Shown here piece by piece: positions 1-6,632 of a DNA stretch of 64,000 bases (positions are counted from its first letter, which is position 1; each line of letters starts with the position of its first letter). The stretch is from Anaerolineaceae bacterium (GTDB lineage Bacteria; Chloroflexota; Anaerolineae; Anaerolineales; Villigracilaceae): contig WOUS01000004.1 in assembly GCA_009772985.1 (NCBI GenBank), forward strand, positions 57,298 through 121,297, in the 5' to 3' direction. The translations under genes were made by a program, and so were the position numbers. Under the pieces are notes generated by a model. That model did no database searches. It was not told where the DNA came from and saw nothing but the letters and a program-made list of their open reading frames with translations.

Positions 1-2110
1 CATGCAGGACCGAGTCGCTGGCGCCGAGGCCGAAGGCGGTTGTCAGGCCTTTGGAGAGATGTCCGTAGCCGGGGGCCATATAAACGCAATCTGAGCGGAT
101 CGCTTCTGTTGCGAGCAAGCGGATGTTTGCCCGTCCTACCTTGCTGGTCACTTCCACCCAGTCGCCGTCGGCAAGTCCCCGGTCCGCGGCGATTTTGGCG
201 TTCATCCACAGGCGGGGTTCGTCGGAATATTTGTGCAGCAACTGGTTGTTCTGCGTGCCGAACTGGGTATGCTGGGCCACCTTCCCGGTCAACAGGTAGA
301 ACTCGTTCTCTGCGGGGGCGGGCGGTTCCTCCCAGGTGGGCCAGGGGGAGAATCCGGCGTTTTTCAATGTCTCGGAATAGAGCTCGATTTTGCCGGAGGG
401 CGTGTTGAAGGTGATCTCTCCGTTCTTTTCTTCCTCGGGCATTTCGGCATAGCCCTTCTCTTTCACTTCTTCAAGGCTGACGCCCAACGGTTTTAGTTGC
501 TGGCGGATGTAATCTTCTTCATCGGTGTACTGGAAGTAATCGCCGATGCCGAGACGTTCGCTCAACTGCTTGTAAATCCACAGGGCGGATTTGGCTTCCC
601 CCTGCGGCTCGATGACCGGCTGGCGGATGTAGGCTTTGCCGTCCACCGGCAGGAGCGGATCATAGCGCTCCAGGTAGGAGGCCTCCGGCAGGACCACGTC
701 CGAGTACCAGGCCGTGTCGTTCATGATGATGTCCACGGTGGCGACGAAATCCATCTTTGCGAAGGCTTCCAGGGTCTTGTTACGGTCGGGCAGCGCCTGA
801 ATGGGGTTCTGGCGCGAGATGAACCAGCCGTGCGCCTGGTAGGGTTCGCCGGTGATGATCGCGTCGCGCAATTCCTGGAAAACGCCCAATTTAAGCGGCA
901 CGAGCGGGTATTTCCAGGGCGTACCATCCAGGCGGAGCGCGGACATGCGCGGGTACGGCGGCTGGGGCGGTTTCGCCAGGCCGCTGCCTTCCTCGGTCAC
1001 ATCCGTGGAGAGACAGCCGCCCTCGATGAGCACATTCCCGCTCAAAGCATTCAATGTTGCGATGGCGCGCTCGGTCTGGAACGAGTTGACGAAATTCGAG
1101 GTGCGCCAGCCGGGATGCGCCAGGGCGCAATGCTTGGCGGCCGCGTATTCGCGCGCAATCCGCTCGATGGTGTCCGCCGGAACCCCGGTAATTTTCTCGG
1201 CCCATTCGGGCGTGTACCGGCGCATGGCGTCCTGGATGCCATCGCAGCCGACGGTGTATTGTTTGACAAATTCGCAGTCGGCCAGGTCGTTCAAAACGAT
1301 GACATTGATCATTGCCAGTAGGAAGGCCGAATCAGCGCCGGGGCGGATGGGAATCCACTCAGCCGCTTTGGAGGCGGTTTTTGTGTAGCGCGGGTCGAGG
1401 TAGACCAGTTTCGCGCCACGGTCAATCGCATGAGACAGTTCGGATGTCTCCGATGTGGAGATGGCCTCCATCATGTTGCGGCCAACCATCAATATAAACT
1501 CAACATTTTCGTAATTGCGGGCCGGTTCTTCGATGCCATACGTCAACAAGAAGGCGGTGATCATGGCATTGAAGCATAGCGAGCGCTGTGTGCCGTAGTT
1601 TGGAGAGCCAAACGCATACATTATGTTTTCAAATTGCTGTTGCGTCAGGCAGTGCGTAGTTGAAAAGACCATCGCCTCGGCCCCGTACTTTTCCTTGATC
1701 TCCAGCATTTTGCTGGCAGTCAGGTCGAGGGCTTCCTCCCAGGAGGCCTTGCGGAATTTGCCCTCGCCGCGCCGTCCCACCCGGATGAGGGGCGTCAGCA
1801 CACGGTCCGGGTCGTAGGTGTTCATCAGGCCGGCTTGTCCGCGCGGACACAGGTTGCCTTTGGAGTGCGGATGTTCCGGGTTGCCATCCAGTTTGACCAC
1901 GCGCCCGTCTTTGACTTTGGCGATCAAGCCGCAGCGCCAGACGCACATTTCGCACATGCTGGGGATATAGCCGTCGCCATTCGCATCGAGCAAGCCGGCG
2001 TCGCGCGCGGCCTGCGCTGCCCGGGGCGGCAGGAAACTGCCCGCAGCCAGCGCGGCGGCCGCGGCTCCGCCAAGTTTGAGAAAGTCACGTCGTGACAGGG
2101 ATTGCGTCAT
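1..2110 (-). CDS. Tat-exported molybdopterin oxidoreductase catalytic subunit (polysulfide/thiosulfate reductase type), 3' end outside window
   Basis: Open from ATG at 2110 to the window edge, at least 703 codons, so the C-terminus is missing. The N-terminus has a twin-arginine signal (SRRDFLK, residues 6-12) and a hydrophobic stretch. A [4Fe-4S] motif follows (C53-x2-C56-x3-C60, then C88 in NLCPRG), then the Mo-bisPGD fold. In FGSPNYGTQRSLC the Cys179 sits where PsrA/PhsA enzymes carry the Mo ligand. The C-terminal dinucleotide-binding domain begins near the edge. The start has a GGAGAA ribosome site. It is last in an operon with a triheme cytochrome and a two-part YedE permease, which suggests periplasmic reduction or oxidation of a sulfur compound. 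The substrate (polysulfide, thiosulfate or tetrathionate) cannot be told from sequence. Confidence 0.88.
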   Translation of the reverse strand, partial: MTQSLSRRDFLKLGGAAAAALAAGSFLPPRAAQAARDAGLLDANGDGYIPSMCEMCVWRCGLIAKVKDGRVVKLDGNPEHPHSKGNLCPRGQAGLMNTYDPDRVLTPLIRVGRRGEGKFRKASWEEALDLTASKMLEIKEKYGAEAMVFSTTHCLTQQQFENIMYAFGSPNYGTQRSLCFNAMITAFLLTYGIEEPARNYENVEFILMVGRNMMEAISTSETSELSHAIDRGAKLVYLDPRYTKTASKAAEWIPIRPGADSAFLLAMINVIVLNDLADCEFVKQYTVGCDGIQDAMRRYTPEWAEKITGVPADTIERIAREYAAAKHCALAHPGWRTSNFVNSFQTERAIATLNALSGNVLIEGGCLSTDVTEEGSGLAKPPQPPYPRMSALRLDGTPWKYPLVPLKLGVFQELRDAIITGEPYQAHGWFISRQNPIQALPDRNKTLEAFAKMDFVATVDIIMNDTAWYSDVVLPEASYLERYDPLLPVDGKAYIRQPVIEPQGEAKSALWIYKQLSERLGIGDYFQYTDEEDYIRQQLKPLGVSLEEVKEKGYAEMPEEEKNGEITFNTPSGKIELYSETLKNAGFSPWPTWEEPPAPAENEFYLLTGKVAQHTQFGTQNNQLLHKYSDEPRLWMNAKIAADRGLADGDWVEVTSKVGRANIRLLATEAIRSDCVYMAPGYGHLSKGLTTAFGLGASDSVLH

Positions 2111-2184
2111 AGTTTTCTCCAGTACCGGATTCGGAAGATGTTCCTGGCGGCTGATGGTTCCATGCCGGCCGCCCGTGACCAGTG

Positions 2185-2748
2185 TTACTTATCTTCTTCG
2201 TTTTTATCCTTGCGTTTCATCCCTGCCCGGTCAATCAAATAGAAGAGCAGGAGCGACATGAGCGCAAAGGCCAGTATGGTAAGGTAGGGATTGATATTCC
2301 ACAGGTCAGGCATGACAACGCTGCCGAGATTGGCAAGTTTGGAGATCTGAGGAAATACTTGCTGATACGTTAAGCCAAAGAGCACTGCACCGGTCAAGAA
2401 ACCGAGCAAACCAGGGACAATGTAATCCAATTTTCCTTCGCCGGACCCGGCGACACAGGTGCCTGGTCAGTACCCGGTGAGGGCCATGCCAATCCCGAAG
2501 ATCAGCCCGCCGACCAGGTTGCCGACGATATAGGTGGCCGGGACATTCGGGAAGGTGATCAACCCAAAACCGCGCAGGATGTACAGTCCGCTCATCGAGA
2601 CCACCAGGGCGGTCATCATGAACTGCAGCACGGCCATATCGGTGAAACGGAAGACGTTGACGATCTTGTTGTACTTGGTCAACCCGGCCTTATTGAGAGA
2701 AAAGCCGAAGAAGACGCCCAGGAAAAGGGCAATGATGGAACCGGTCAT
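2185..2748 (-). CDS. YeeE/YedE permease, C-terminal half subunit, with in-frame UGA (probable selenocysteine 94)
   Basis: Reading through one UGA at 2467-2469 gives 187 residues. Up to the UGA the protein has about three membrane segments and ends GMALTGY. After it come PGTCVAGSGEG and two further membrane segments. In this transporter family the second half carries a conserved GYCPGT motif, so the UGA replaces precisely that cysteine. Start ATG at 2748 has a strong AGGAGGT site, one base after the stop of the partner subunit. A hairpin with loop GGUC lies 14 bases after the UGA. Family members import thiosulfate or related sulfur species, and some YedE members are linked with selenium metabolism. 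A conventional annotation would split this into two broken ORFs (2467-2748 and 2185-2430). Confidence 0.82.
2439..2469 (-). promoter_or_regulatory. UGA codon plus candidate bacterial SECIS hairpin in the YedE-type gene
   Basis: The UGA occupies 2467-2469. Fourteen bases downstream in the mRNA is a perfect five-pair stem CGCCG/CGGCG with apical loop GGUC (2439-2452). Bacterial SECIS elements sit just after the UGA inside the coding region and expose a G-U in the apical loop for SelB. Distance and loop fit. The same loop sequence recurs in the peroxiredoxin gene of this window. Confidence 0.65.
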
Positions 2749-2749
2749 T

Positions 2750-3295
2750 TTAGTACCTCCTGCGATAGATGAGCATGGCAGTGACGATGCCGGAAGCGAA
2801 CATCCCGGCAATGAACAGAAAAGCGGCTGGCGCCAGCAGCATCCCGCCGGAAATCGCCAGTCCACTGGTGCAGCCTCCGGCAATCCCGGCGGCGTATTCG
2901 AGGATGATCGCGCCGACGAAAGCCAGCGCCCAGCGCTTCCAGACCTGCGGGCCAAAGGTGCGCTTCCACTGCGTATCGCTGTTGGCCGCATCCTTCTTGC
3001 CCCATTTGAGCGTCTTGCTGGTGGCAGCGCCGATCATCCCGCCAAAGAAGATGCCGATGACCAGGATGACCCCGGATGTGATTCCGGGCGGCATGATGAA
3101 GTTGAAGTACACATTGTCGAAGGCGGCCGGGGCAACGGCCTGGCCGATCAATCCGGCCAGGTTCTCGAACGCGCCGGATGCGCCCAGCAGGCTGTCGCTC
3201 AGCCAGACGGAGAAAATGCCCACCAGTCCAAGCAGCACCCCCGCCACGTAGGGCGACCAGGTTTCCTTACGGATATAGTTCAGGATGAATTTCAT
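2750..3295 (-). CDS. YeeE/YedE permease, N-terminal half subunit
   Basis: A 181-residue integral membrane protein with about four to five hydrophobic segments and the family motif GIAGGCTSGLAISGG, which carries the first pore cysteine. Full-length YeeE/YedE transporters have two such halves; here they are separate genes, as in PmpA/PmpB-type pairs. The stop is one base before the start of the second half, so the two are surely co-translated. Start ATG at 3295 follows GGAGTGAGCC and sits next to the cytochrome stop. Expected role: inner-membrane import of thiosulfate or another reduced sulfur (or selenium) species. Substrate is inferred from family only. Confidence 0.85.
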   Translation of the reverse strand: MKFILNYIRKETWSPYVAGVLLGLVGIFSVWLSDSLLGASGAFENLAGLIGQAVAPAAFDNVYFNFIMPPGITSGVILVIGIFFGGMIGAATSKTLKWGKKDAANSDTQWKRTFGPQVWKRWALAFVGAIILEYAAGIAGGCTSGLAISGGMLLAPAAFLFIAGMFASGIVTAMLIYRRRY

Positions 3296-3298
3296 GGC

Positions 3299-4117
3299 TC
3301 ACTCCTCGGTTTTCTTTTCGGCAACGACCTCATCAATCAGGCCGAGCACTTTTTCGGTCTTCCCGGGATTGCCCAGGATATTTTTCAGGGACTTGCGCGC
3401 CTGGGGTTTAAGCCTGGCAATAGCCGGGAGCATATCCACAACATCACCGGGATATTCGCCCTCGACCTTTTTCGTATCGCCGAACGATACTTTGACCAGT
3501 TTCTCGTTCATGACGACAAACCCGCCGCCGCCGACCGCGAGCATGGCGATCATCGCGATCAGGATGACATTGCCCCAGTTGACCGGGCGCTTGCCCAGCA
3601 CGATTTCGTCATAACGCTGGGCGTAATCCACCAGGTTGGGGTCGTTCACATCGAGCACGGTCGTGACCGGGACACTGCCGGCCGTGTCATCGGGCGCGGC
3701 TGTGGCTGCGGGTCCAGTCGTGGCCGGCGCAGTTCCGCTCCCGATCTCGACGCCGAGCGCCGTTGCATAAAGCTGGGCGCTGGCTTCCAGGTCATCGGGA
3801 TGGCATTGCTGGCAGGAAGCCTTGATGTCCGAAAGCGGCGGGACCATGCCGGTATGAGCCTCGGCCTTGTCCGTCGCCTGGTTGTTGCCTGCGTGGCAGA
3901 TATAGCAAAAATCGCCGAAGGCGTGGGATTGGTGCCAGGCGGTGCCGTCATTGTTGACCGGCATTTCCCCCTGCACTTCGTGGCAATTCTTGCAGGACGA
4001 TGCCGACGAACCGCACTGGGCGCTGGCAGGCTGCGCCGACGCCAGCCAGATGCCGGTGGTGATGACCAGCAACACTCCGATCGCCACCATCGTGATAAAG
4101 AGCTTTTTACGTTGCAT
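3299..4117 (-). CDS. membrane-anchored triheme c-type cytochrome
   Basis: 272 residues from ATG 4117 (AAGGAGGTATGC upstream). An N-terminal signal/anchor at residues 7-28 is followed by three CxxCH haem motifs (C42-H46, C71-H75, C102-H106), a Thr/Ala/Pro-rich linker, a second membrane helix near residues 185-205 and a charged cytoplasmic tail. The haem domain should therefore face the outside of the membrane. First gene of the operon with the split YedE permease and the molybdopterin oxidoreductase; it is the obvious electron partner of that enzyme. No NrfD-type quinone subunit or separate ferredoxin subunit is visible, so the route to the quinone pool is unclear. Overall it resembles no named multihaem family that I recognise. 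Confidence 0.8.
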   Translation of the reverse strand: MQRKKLFITMVAIGVLLVITTGIWLASAQPASAQCGSSASSCKNCHEVQGEMPVNNDGTAWHQSHAFGDFCYICHAGNNQATDKAEAHTGMVPPLSDIKASCQQCHPDDLEASAQLYATALGVEIGSGTAPATTGPAATAAPDDTAGSVPVTTVLDVNDPNLVDYAQRYDEIVLGKRPVNWGNVILIAMIAMLAVGGGGFVVMNEKLVKVSFGDTKKVEGEYPGDVVDMLPAIARLKPQARKSLKNILGNPGKTEKVLGLIDEVVAEKKTEE

Positions 4118-4524
4118 GCATACCTCCTTGAAGATGGAAATTGGTTTTGGAAAGGCAAAGAAATAATTAATTGGAGAATCTGACAATCGCCAAGAGCACA
4201 CAATAATAATTATTATACAACAAATATATTAGTTATAACACCTTCAATTGAGCCATTTTAATACTGTTTATTGTGTTACTTAAATTATATTCTACCCGGG
4301 GGAATCTTTTTTCGTTTCTTCTCAAGATTCTGTACAATATTTGTCGAAATGTCCCAATATATTGTGTGTTTGGCTTTGCTTTGGTATGATTAGCGCCAGA
4401 AAGAAAAGCGGTAATGTGCAAAGTACATGATGTAGGGCGAGATACTATCTCGCTCTACGGTGAAAATCATGTAACTCGACCCACTACCAGAAAAACCAAT
4501 TCGAACGATTTATAAGGTGGACTT
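4118..4524. promoter_or_regulatory. AT-rich divergent control region with two palindromes
   Basis: A 407-base spacer between the cytochrome operon and the xre-cupin gene, much richer in A+T than its flanks. It holds a perfect 14-base palindrome ATAATAATTATTAT at 4203-4216, similar in composition to Fur/PerR boxes, about 86 bases before the cytochrome start. It also holds a 25-base inverted repeat at 4433-4457 (arms TAG.GCGAGATA and TATCTCGC.CTA around one C, one mismatched pair) 68 bases before the xre start. The latter is a good operator candidate for the XRE-cupin protein. No protein-coding gene is supported here. Confidence 0.55.
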
Positions 4525-5133
4525 ATGAAAGCGTTAATGACTGTTGGAGAAAGACTCCGAATTTTACGGACCGAACGTAATCTATCGCAGCGAGCGCTGG
4601 CGCAGCTCGCGAGCATATCCACTAATTCTGTCAGTTTGATCGAACGCAATGAAATTTCCCCAAGTGTCGCCACGTTACAAAACCTGGCAACCGCTCTGCA
4701 CGTACGAGTGAGCTATTTCTTCGAGGATGAATCAGAACAAAGCATTCTGCACGTCAAAGCCAGCCAGCGTGCCTCTGTGGAGAGCCAGGGAGTTCACATC
4801 GAAAGCACAGGCAGCCGGATCCGCTCTCAGGAAGTGGAGCCATTCTTCGTGCGCCTCGCGCCCCATACCAGCAGCGGCGAACGGCAAGTAATCCATGCCG
4901 GGCACGAGGTGGTTTACTGCCTCAAAGGGAGGATGGAATACCTGATTGACGGGACCAATTACCAGGTCGAAGAAGGCGATTTCCTGCTTTTTGAAGCCGG
5001 TCTGCCCCACCTGTGGCGTAACCCGTTTGATGCCCCTGCCGAATTCATCCTCATCCTGCAAACTCCTGGCGCCACGCTGGATCCGGTCAAACGGCATTTT
5101 GTGGAATACCCGTCTGTGACGCATATTGATTGA
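4525..5133 (+). CDS. XRE-family regulator with C-terminal cupin domain
   Basis: 202 residues. A helix-turn-helix of Cro/CI type spans about residues 8-62 (RLRILRTERNLSQRALAQLA). A cupin barrel lies at about 110-185 (HEVVYCLKGRMEYLIDG, EGDFLLFEAGLPHLWRN). PuuR-like proteins of this design sense a small molecule in the cupin pocket. Ribosome site AAGGTGG. Transcribed divergently from the cytochrome/YedE/molybdoenzyme operon, with a strong inverted repeat between them, so it likely controls that operon and itself. It has a paralogue at 24127-24837 with the same cupin signature. The ligand is unknown. Confidence 0.88.
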   Translation: MKALMTVGERLRILRTERNLSQRALAQLASISTNSVSLIERNEISPSVATLQNLATALHVRVSYFFEDESEQSILHVKASQRASVESQGVHIESTGSRIRSQEVEPFFVRLAPHTSSGERQVIHAGHEVVYCLKGRMEYLIDGTNYQVEEGDFLLFEAGLPHLWRNPFDAPAEFILILQTPGATLDPVKRHFVEYPSVTHID

Positions 5134-5158
5134 TTGCGGGTTTTCAGCAAAAAAGCAC

Positions 5159-5197
5159 AACCATACGAAAAATATGTAATTTCGTATGGTTTTATTT
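5159..5197 (+). terminator. intrinsic terminator after xre-cupin gene
   Basis: A 12-pair perfect stem (AACCATACGAAA at 5159-5170 with TTTCGTATGGTT at 5180-5191), nine-base loop, followed by TTTATTT. Confidence 0.85.
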
Positions 5198-5528
5198 AGA
5201 GGAGACGGGGTGGAATCAAGCATTGGGAACCAGGCAATGGTTTTCAACTAATCTGCTTCAATAGCGGGTTGGATGACGGGCGGGAAATTTCGCAGCAACA
5301 GTCAGCATGCAGCAGTTCTAATCCTCCGGTCTTCTTGAAGTATGCAGCCGGTCTCCTGGAAATACTCGAATCGCCCGGATATCTGGCTATCAAGATTTTC
5401 TATACCCAACTATTCAACAATACAAACCCAATTGTGATGATATTCACTTACAACATAAAGTGGGGGTATCTATACTAAAGATAATCCTTAATTAAGCCGT
5501 ATCTGGAACTTTTGTTTATAAACTCTAT
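5198..5528. other. intergenic region before arsR
   Basis: About 330 bases, AT-rich, no convincing gene (the one 69-codon open frame has no ribosome site and an unconvincing protein). It contains the interrupted repeat CACTT..AAGTG at 5445-5462 and a promoter-like TATAAA at 5517-5522, six bases before the arsR ATG. The first repeat may be an operator; evidence is weak. Confidence 0.4.
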
Positions 5529-5825
5529 ATGGATACCGTTGCGCTGGAACTCGCTGAAAAACAGGCCGCCCTGTGCCGGGCGTTTGGCAACGCCCGCCGG
5601 CTGCTCATCTTGTGGATCCTCTCGAAAGATGAACTGCCAGTGCACGAGATTGCGGCCCGCGCAGGGAGTTCGCTTCAAAATGTATCACAGCACCTCAACC
5701 TGCTCAAACGCTCCGGCATCGTCACCACCCGCCGGGATGGACAGACGATCTTCTACCAGATTGCCGACCATGAATATCTCAAGCATTGTCCGGCCCTGTT
5801 ACGAGCGCCTGACAGGCTTGATTAA
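5529..5825 (+). CDS. ArsR/SmtB-family transcriptional regulator
   Basis: 98 residues with the winged helix-turn-helix of the ArsR family (EIAARAGSSLQNVSQHLNLLKRSGIV, about residues 40-64, then a beta-hairpin wing RRDGQTIFYQI). Two cysteines, C16 near the first helix and C87 in the last helix, could form a redox or metal pair. Their spacing recalls, but their positions do not match, the persulfide sensors SqrR/BigR. No Shine-Dalgarno site; TATAAA lies exactly six bases before ATG, suggesting a leaderless transcript. As first gene before TusA and the Qmo-like cluster it is the likely local sulfur-responsive repressor. The inducer is inferred. Confidence 0.85.
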   Translation: MDTVALELAEKQAALCRAFGNARRLLILWILSKDELPVHEIAARAGSSLQNVSQHLNLLKRSGIVTTRRDGQTIFYQIADHEYLKHCPALLRAPDRLD

Positions 5826-5863
5826 CCAATCCAATCATTTTAATCAAACAAGGAGAAATTCAC

Positions 5864-6115
5864 ATGACTACTGATTTGACCACCCTCCAGGCCGCCAAAA
5901 TTGTGGATGCGCGCGCCATGTCCTGCCCCGGCCCCCTGCTGGAGGCCAAGAAGAGCATTGCCGTCGTCAAGGTCGGCGAAGTACTGGAAATCTGGTCCGG
6001 CGATGCCAACACCAAGAACGATATGCCGCGCTGGTGCGAAAAGGTCGGCCACGAGTTCCTGGGTATGCTCCCCGGCGAAGGCTATGAGCGGCTCTTCATC
6101 CGTCGTGCAAAATAG
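5864..6115 (+). CDS. tusA: TusA-family sulfur carrier protein (first copy)
   Basis: 83 residues, the normal size for TusA/SirA/YeeD. The active motif is CPGP with Cys21, which in the family carries sulfur as a persulfide. Ribosome site AAGGAG eight bases before ATG. It follows the arsR gene by 38 bases and precedes a hairpin and the FlpD-like/Qmo-like genes. Within this cluster it most likely hands sulfane sulfur between a YeeE/YedE importer, DsrE and a sulfurtransferase or the Qmo-like complex. A second, more divergent TusA lies at 12016. Confidence 0.9.
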   Translation: MTTDLTTLQAAKIVDARAMSCPGPLLEAKKSIAVVKVGEVLEIWSGDANTKNDMPRWCEKVGHEFLGMLPGEGYERLFIRRAK

Positions 6116-6123
6116 GTGAGCGG

Positions 6124-6154
6124 TGGGCTGCCTGTCCATTTGGCAGCCCATTTT
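6124..6154 (+). terminator. attenuator-like hairpin between tusA and flpD-like gene
   Basis: Nine-pair stem TGGGCTGCC (6124-6132) with GGCAGCCCA (6142-6150), followed by TTTTCC. It lies in the 62-base gap of an otherwise tight cluster, so it may reduce read-through from arsR-tusA into the Qmo-like genes. Confidence 0.5.
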
Positions 6155-6177
6155 CCTCCCAGACAGGATATGTAAAC

Positions 6178-6615
6178 ATGACCTCGAACGAGAAGGGCAA
6201 ACAACCCAAAATCCTGATCCTGGCCACGCTGGCGGGCGGGTACGCCGGGGCTGATGCGACGGGGCAAGCGCACACCGATTACCCGGCCAACACCTACATC
6301 CTGCCGGTCATGTGCCCGGTCATGTTCCCGCCCGAGTTCTTTGTGCGCGCCTTCGAGCGCGGCATTGACGGCATCATCATCATGTACAGCGGCACCGACA
6401 GCCCCTACAAAGTCGAAGCCGATGGCACCGCCGCGCTCATCAATCGCTCTTATGCGCTGATGAAGACACGCGGCATTGACATCCGCCGCCTGCGCCTGGC
6501 CGCCATCTGCACCGTCTGCGTCAAACCTTTCCTCAAGGAAGTCAACCAGATGGCCGACCTGCTGAAAGGCATCGGTTTCGTCAAAGACGAGATCGCGGCC
6601 CCCGCGGCTGCATAG
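6178..6615 (+). CDS. FlpD/MvhD-like protein (hydrogenase iron-sulfur subunit family), cysteine-poor
   Basis: 145 residues resembling the delta subunit of F420-non-reducing hydrogenase (MvhD/FlpD): CPVMFPPEFFVRAFERGIDG, then a GTDSPY segment, then an LRLAAI..LKEVNQMADLLKGIG tail. In the usual family the middle segment reads GCHPGDCHY and holds cluster cysteines; here those are missing. Only Cys46, Cys111 and Cys114 remain. MvhD transfers electrons into HdrA, and in QmoB the domain is fused to the C-terminus. Here it is a separate gene just before the QmoA-like gene, and its altered ligands raise doubt that it binds a normal [2Fe-2S] cluster. It could act as structural or sulfur-handling subunit. 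Confidence 0.75.
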   Translation: MTSNEKGKQPKILILATLAGGYAGADATGQAHTDYPANTYILPVMCPVMFPPEFFVRAFERGIDGIIIMYSGTDSPYKVEADGTAALINRSYALMKTRGIDIRRLRLAAICTVCVKPFLKEVNQMADLLKGIGFVKDEIAAPAAA

Positions 6616-6632
6616 GCGGAAGGAGAACGATC

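Noticed and set aside
2467..2469. UGA in the YedE-type gene as a simple nonsense mutation or sequencing error
   Set aside because: Considered seriously. Exact coincidence with the motif cysteine, intact downstream frame, the hairpin, and a second similar case in the peroxiredoxin gene make decay less likely.
2534..4183. 549-codon open frame on the plus strand
   Set aside because: It lies opposite the cytochrome and both permease genes; the translation is rich in Arg, His and Gly with no family features. A shadow of high-GC codon use.
4233..4421. 62-codon frame in the divergent promoter region
   Set aside because: Low-complexity AT-rich sequence without a ribosome site; overlaps likely promoters.
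5269..5478. 69-codon frame before arsR
   Set aside because: No ribosome site, AT-rich leader sequence and no protein features.
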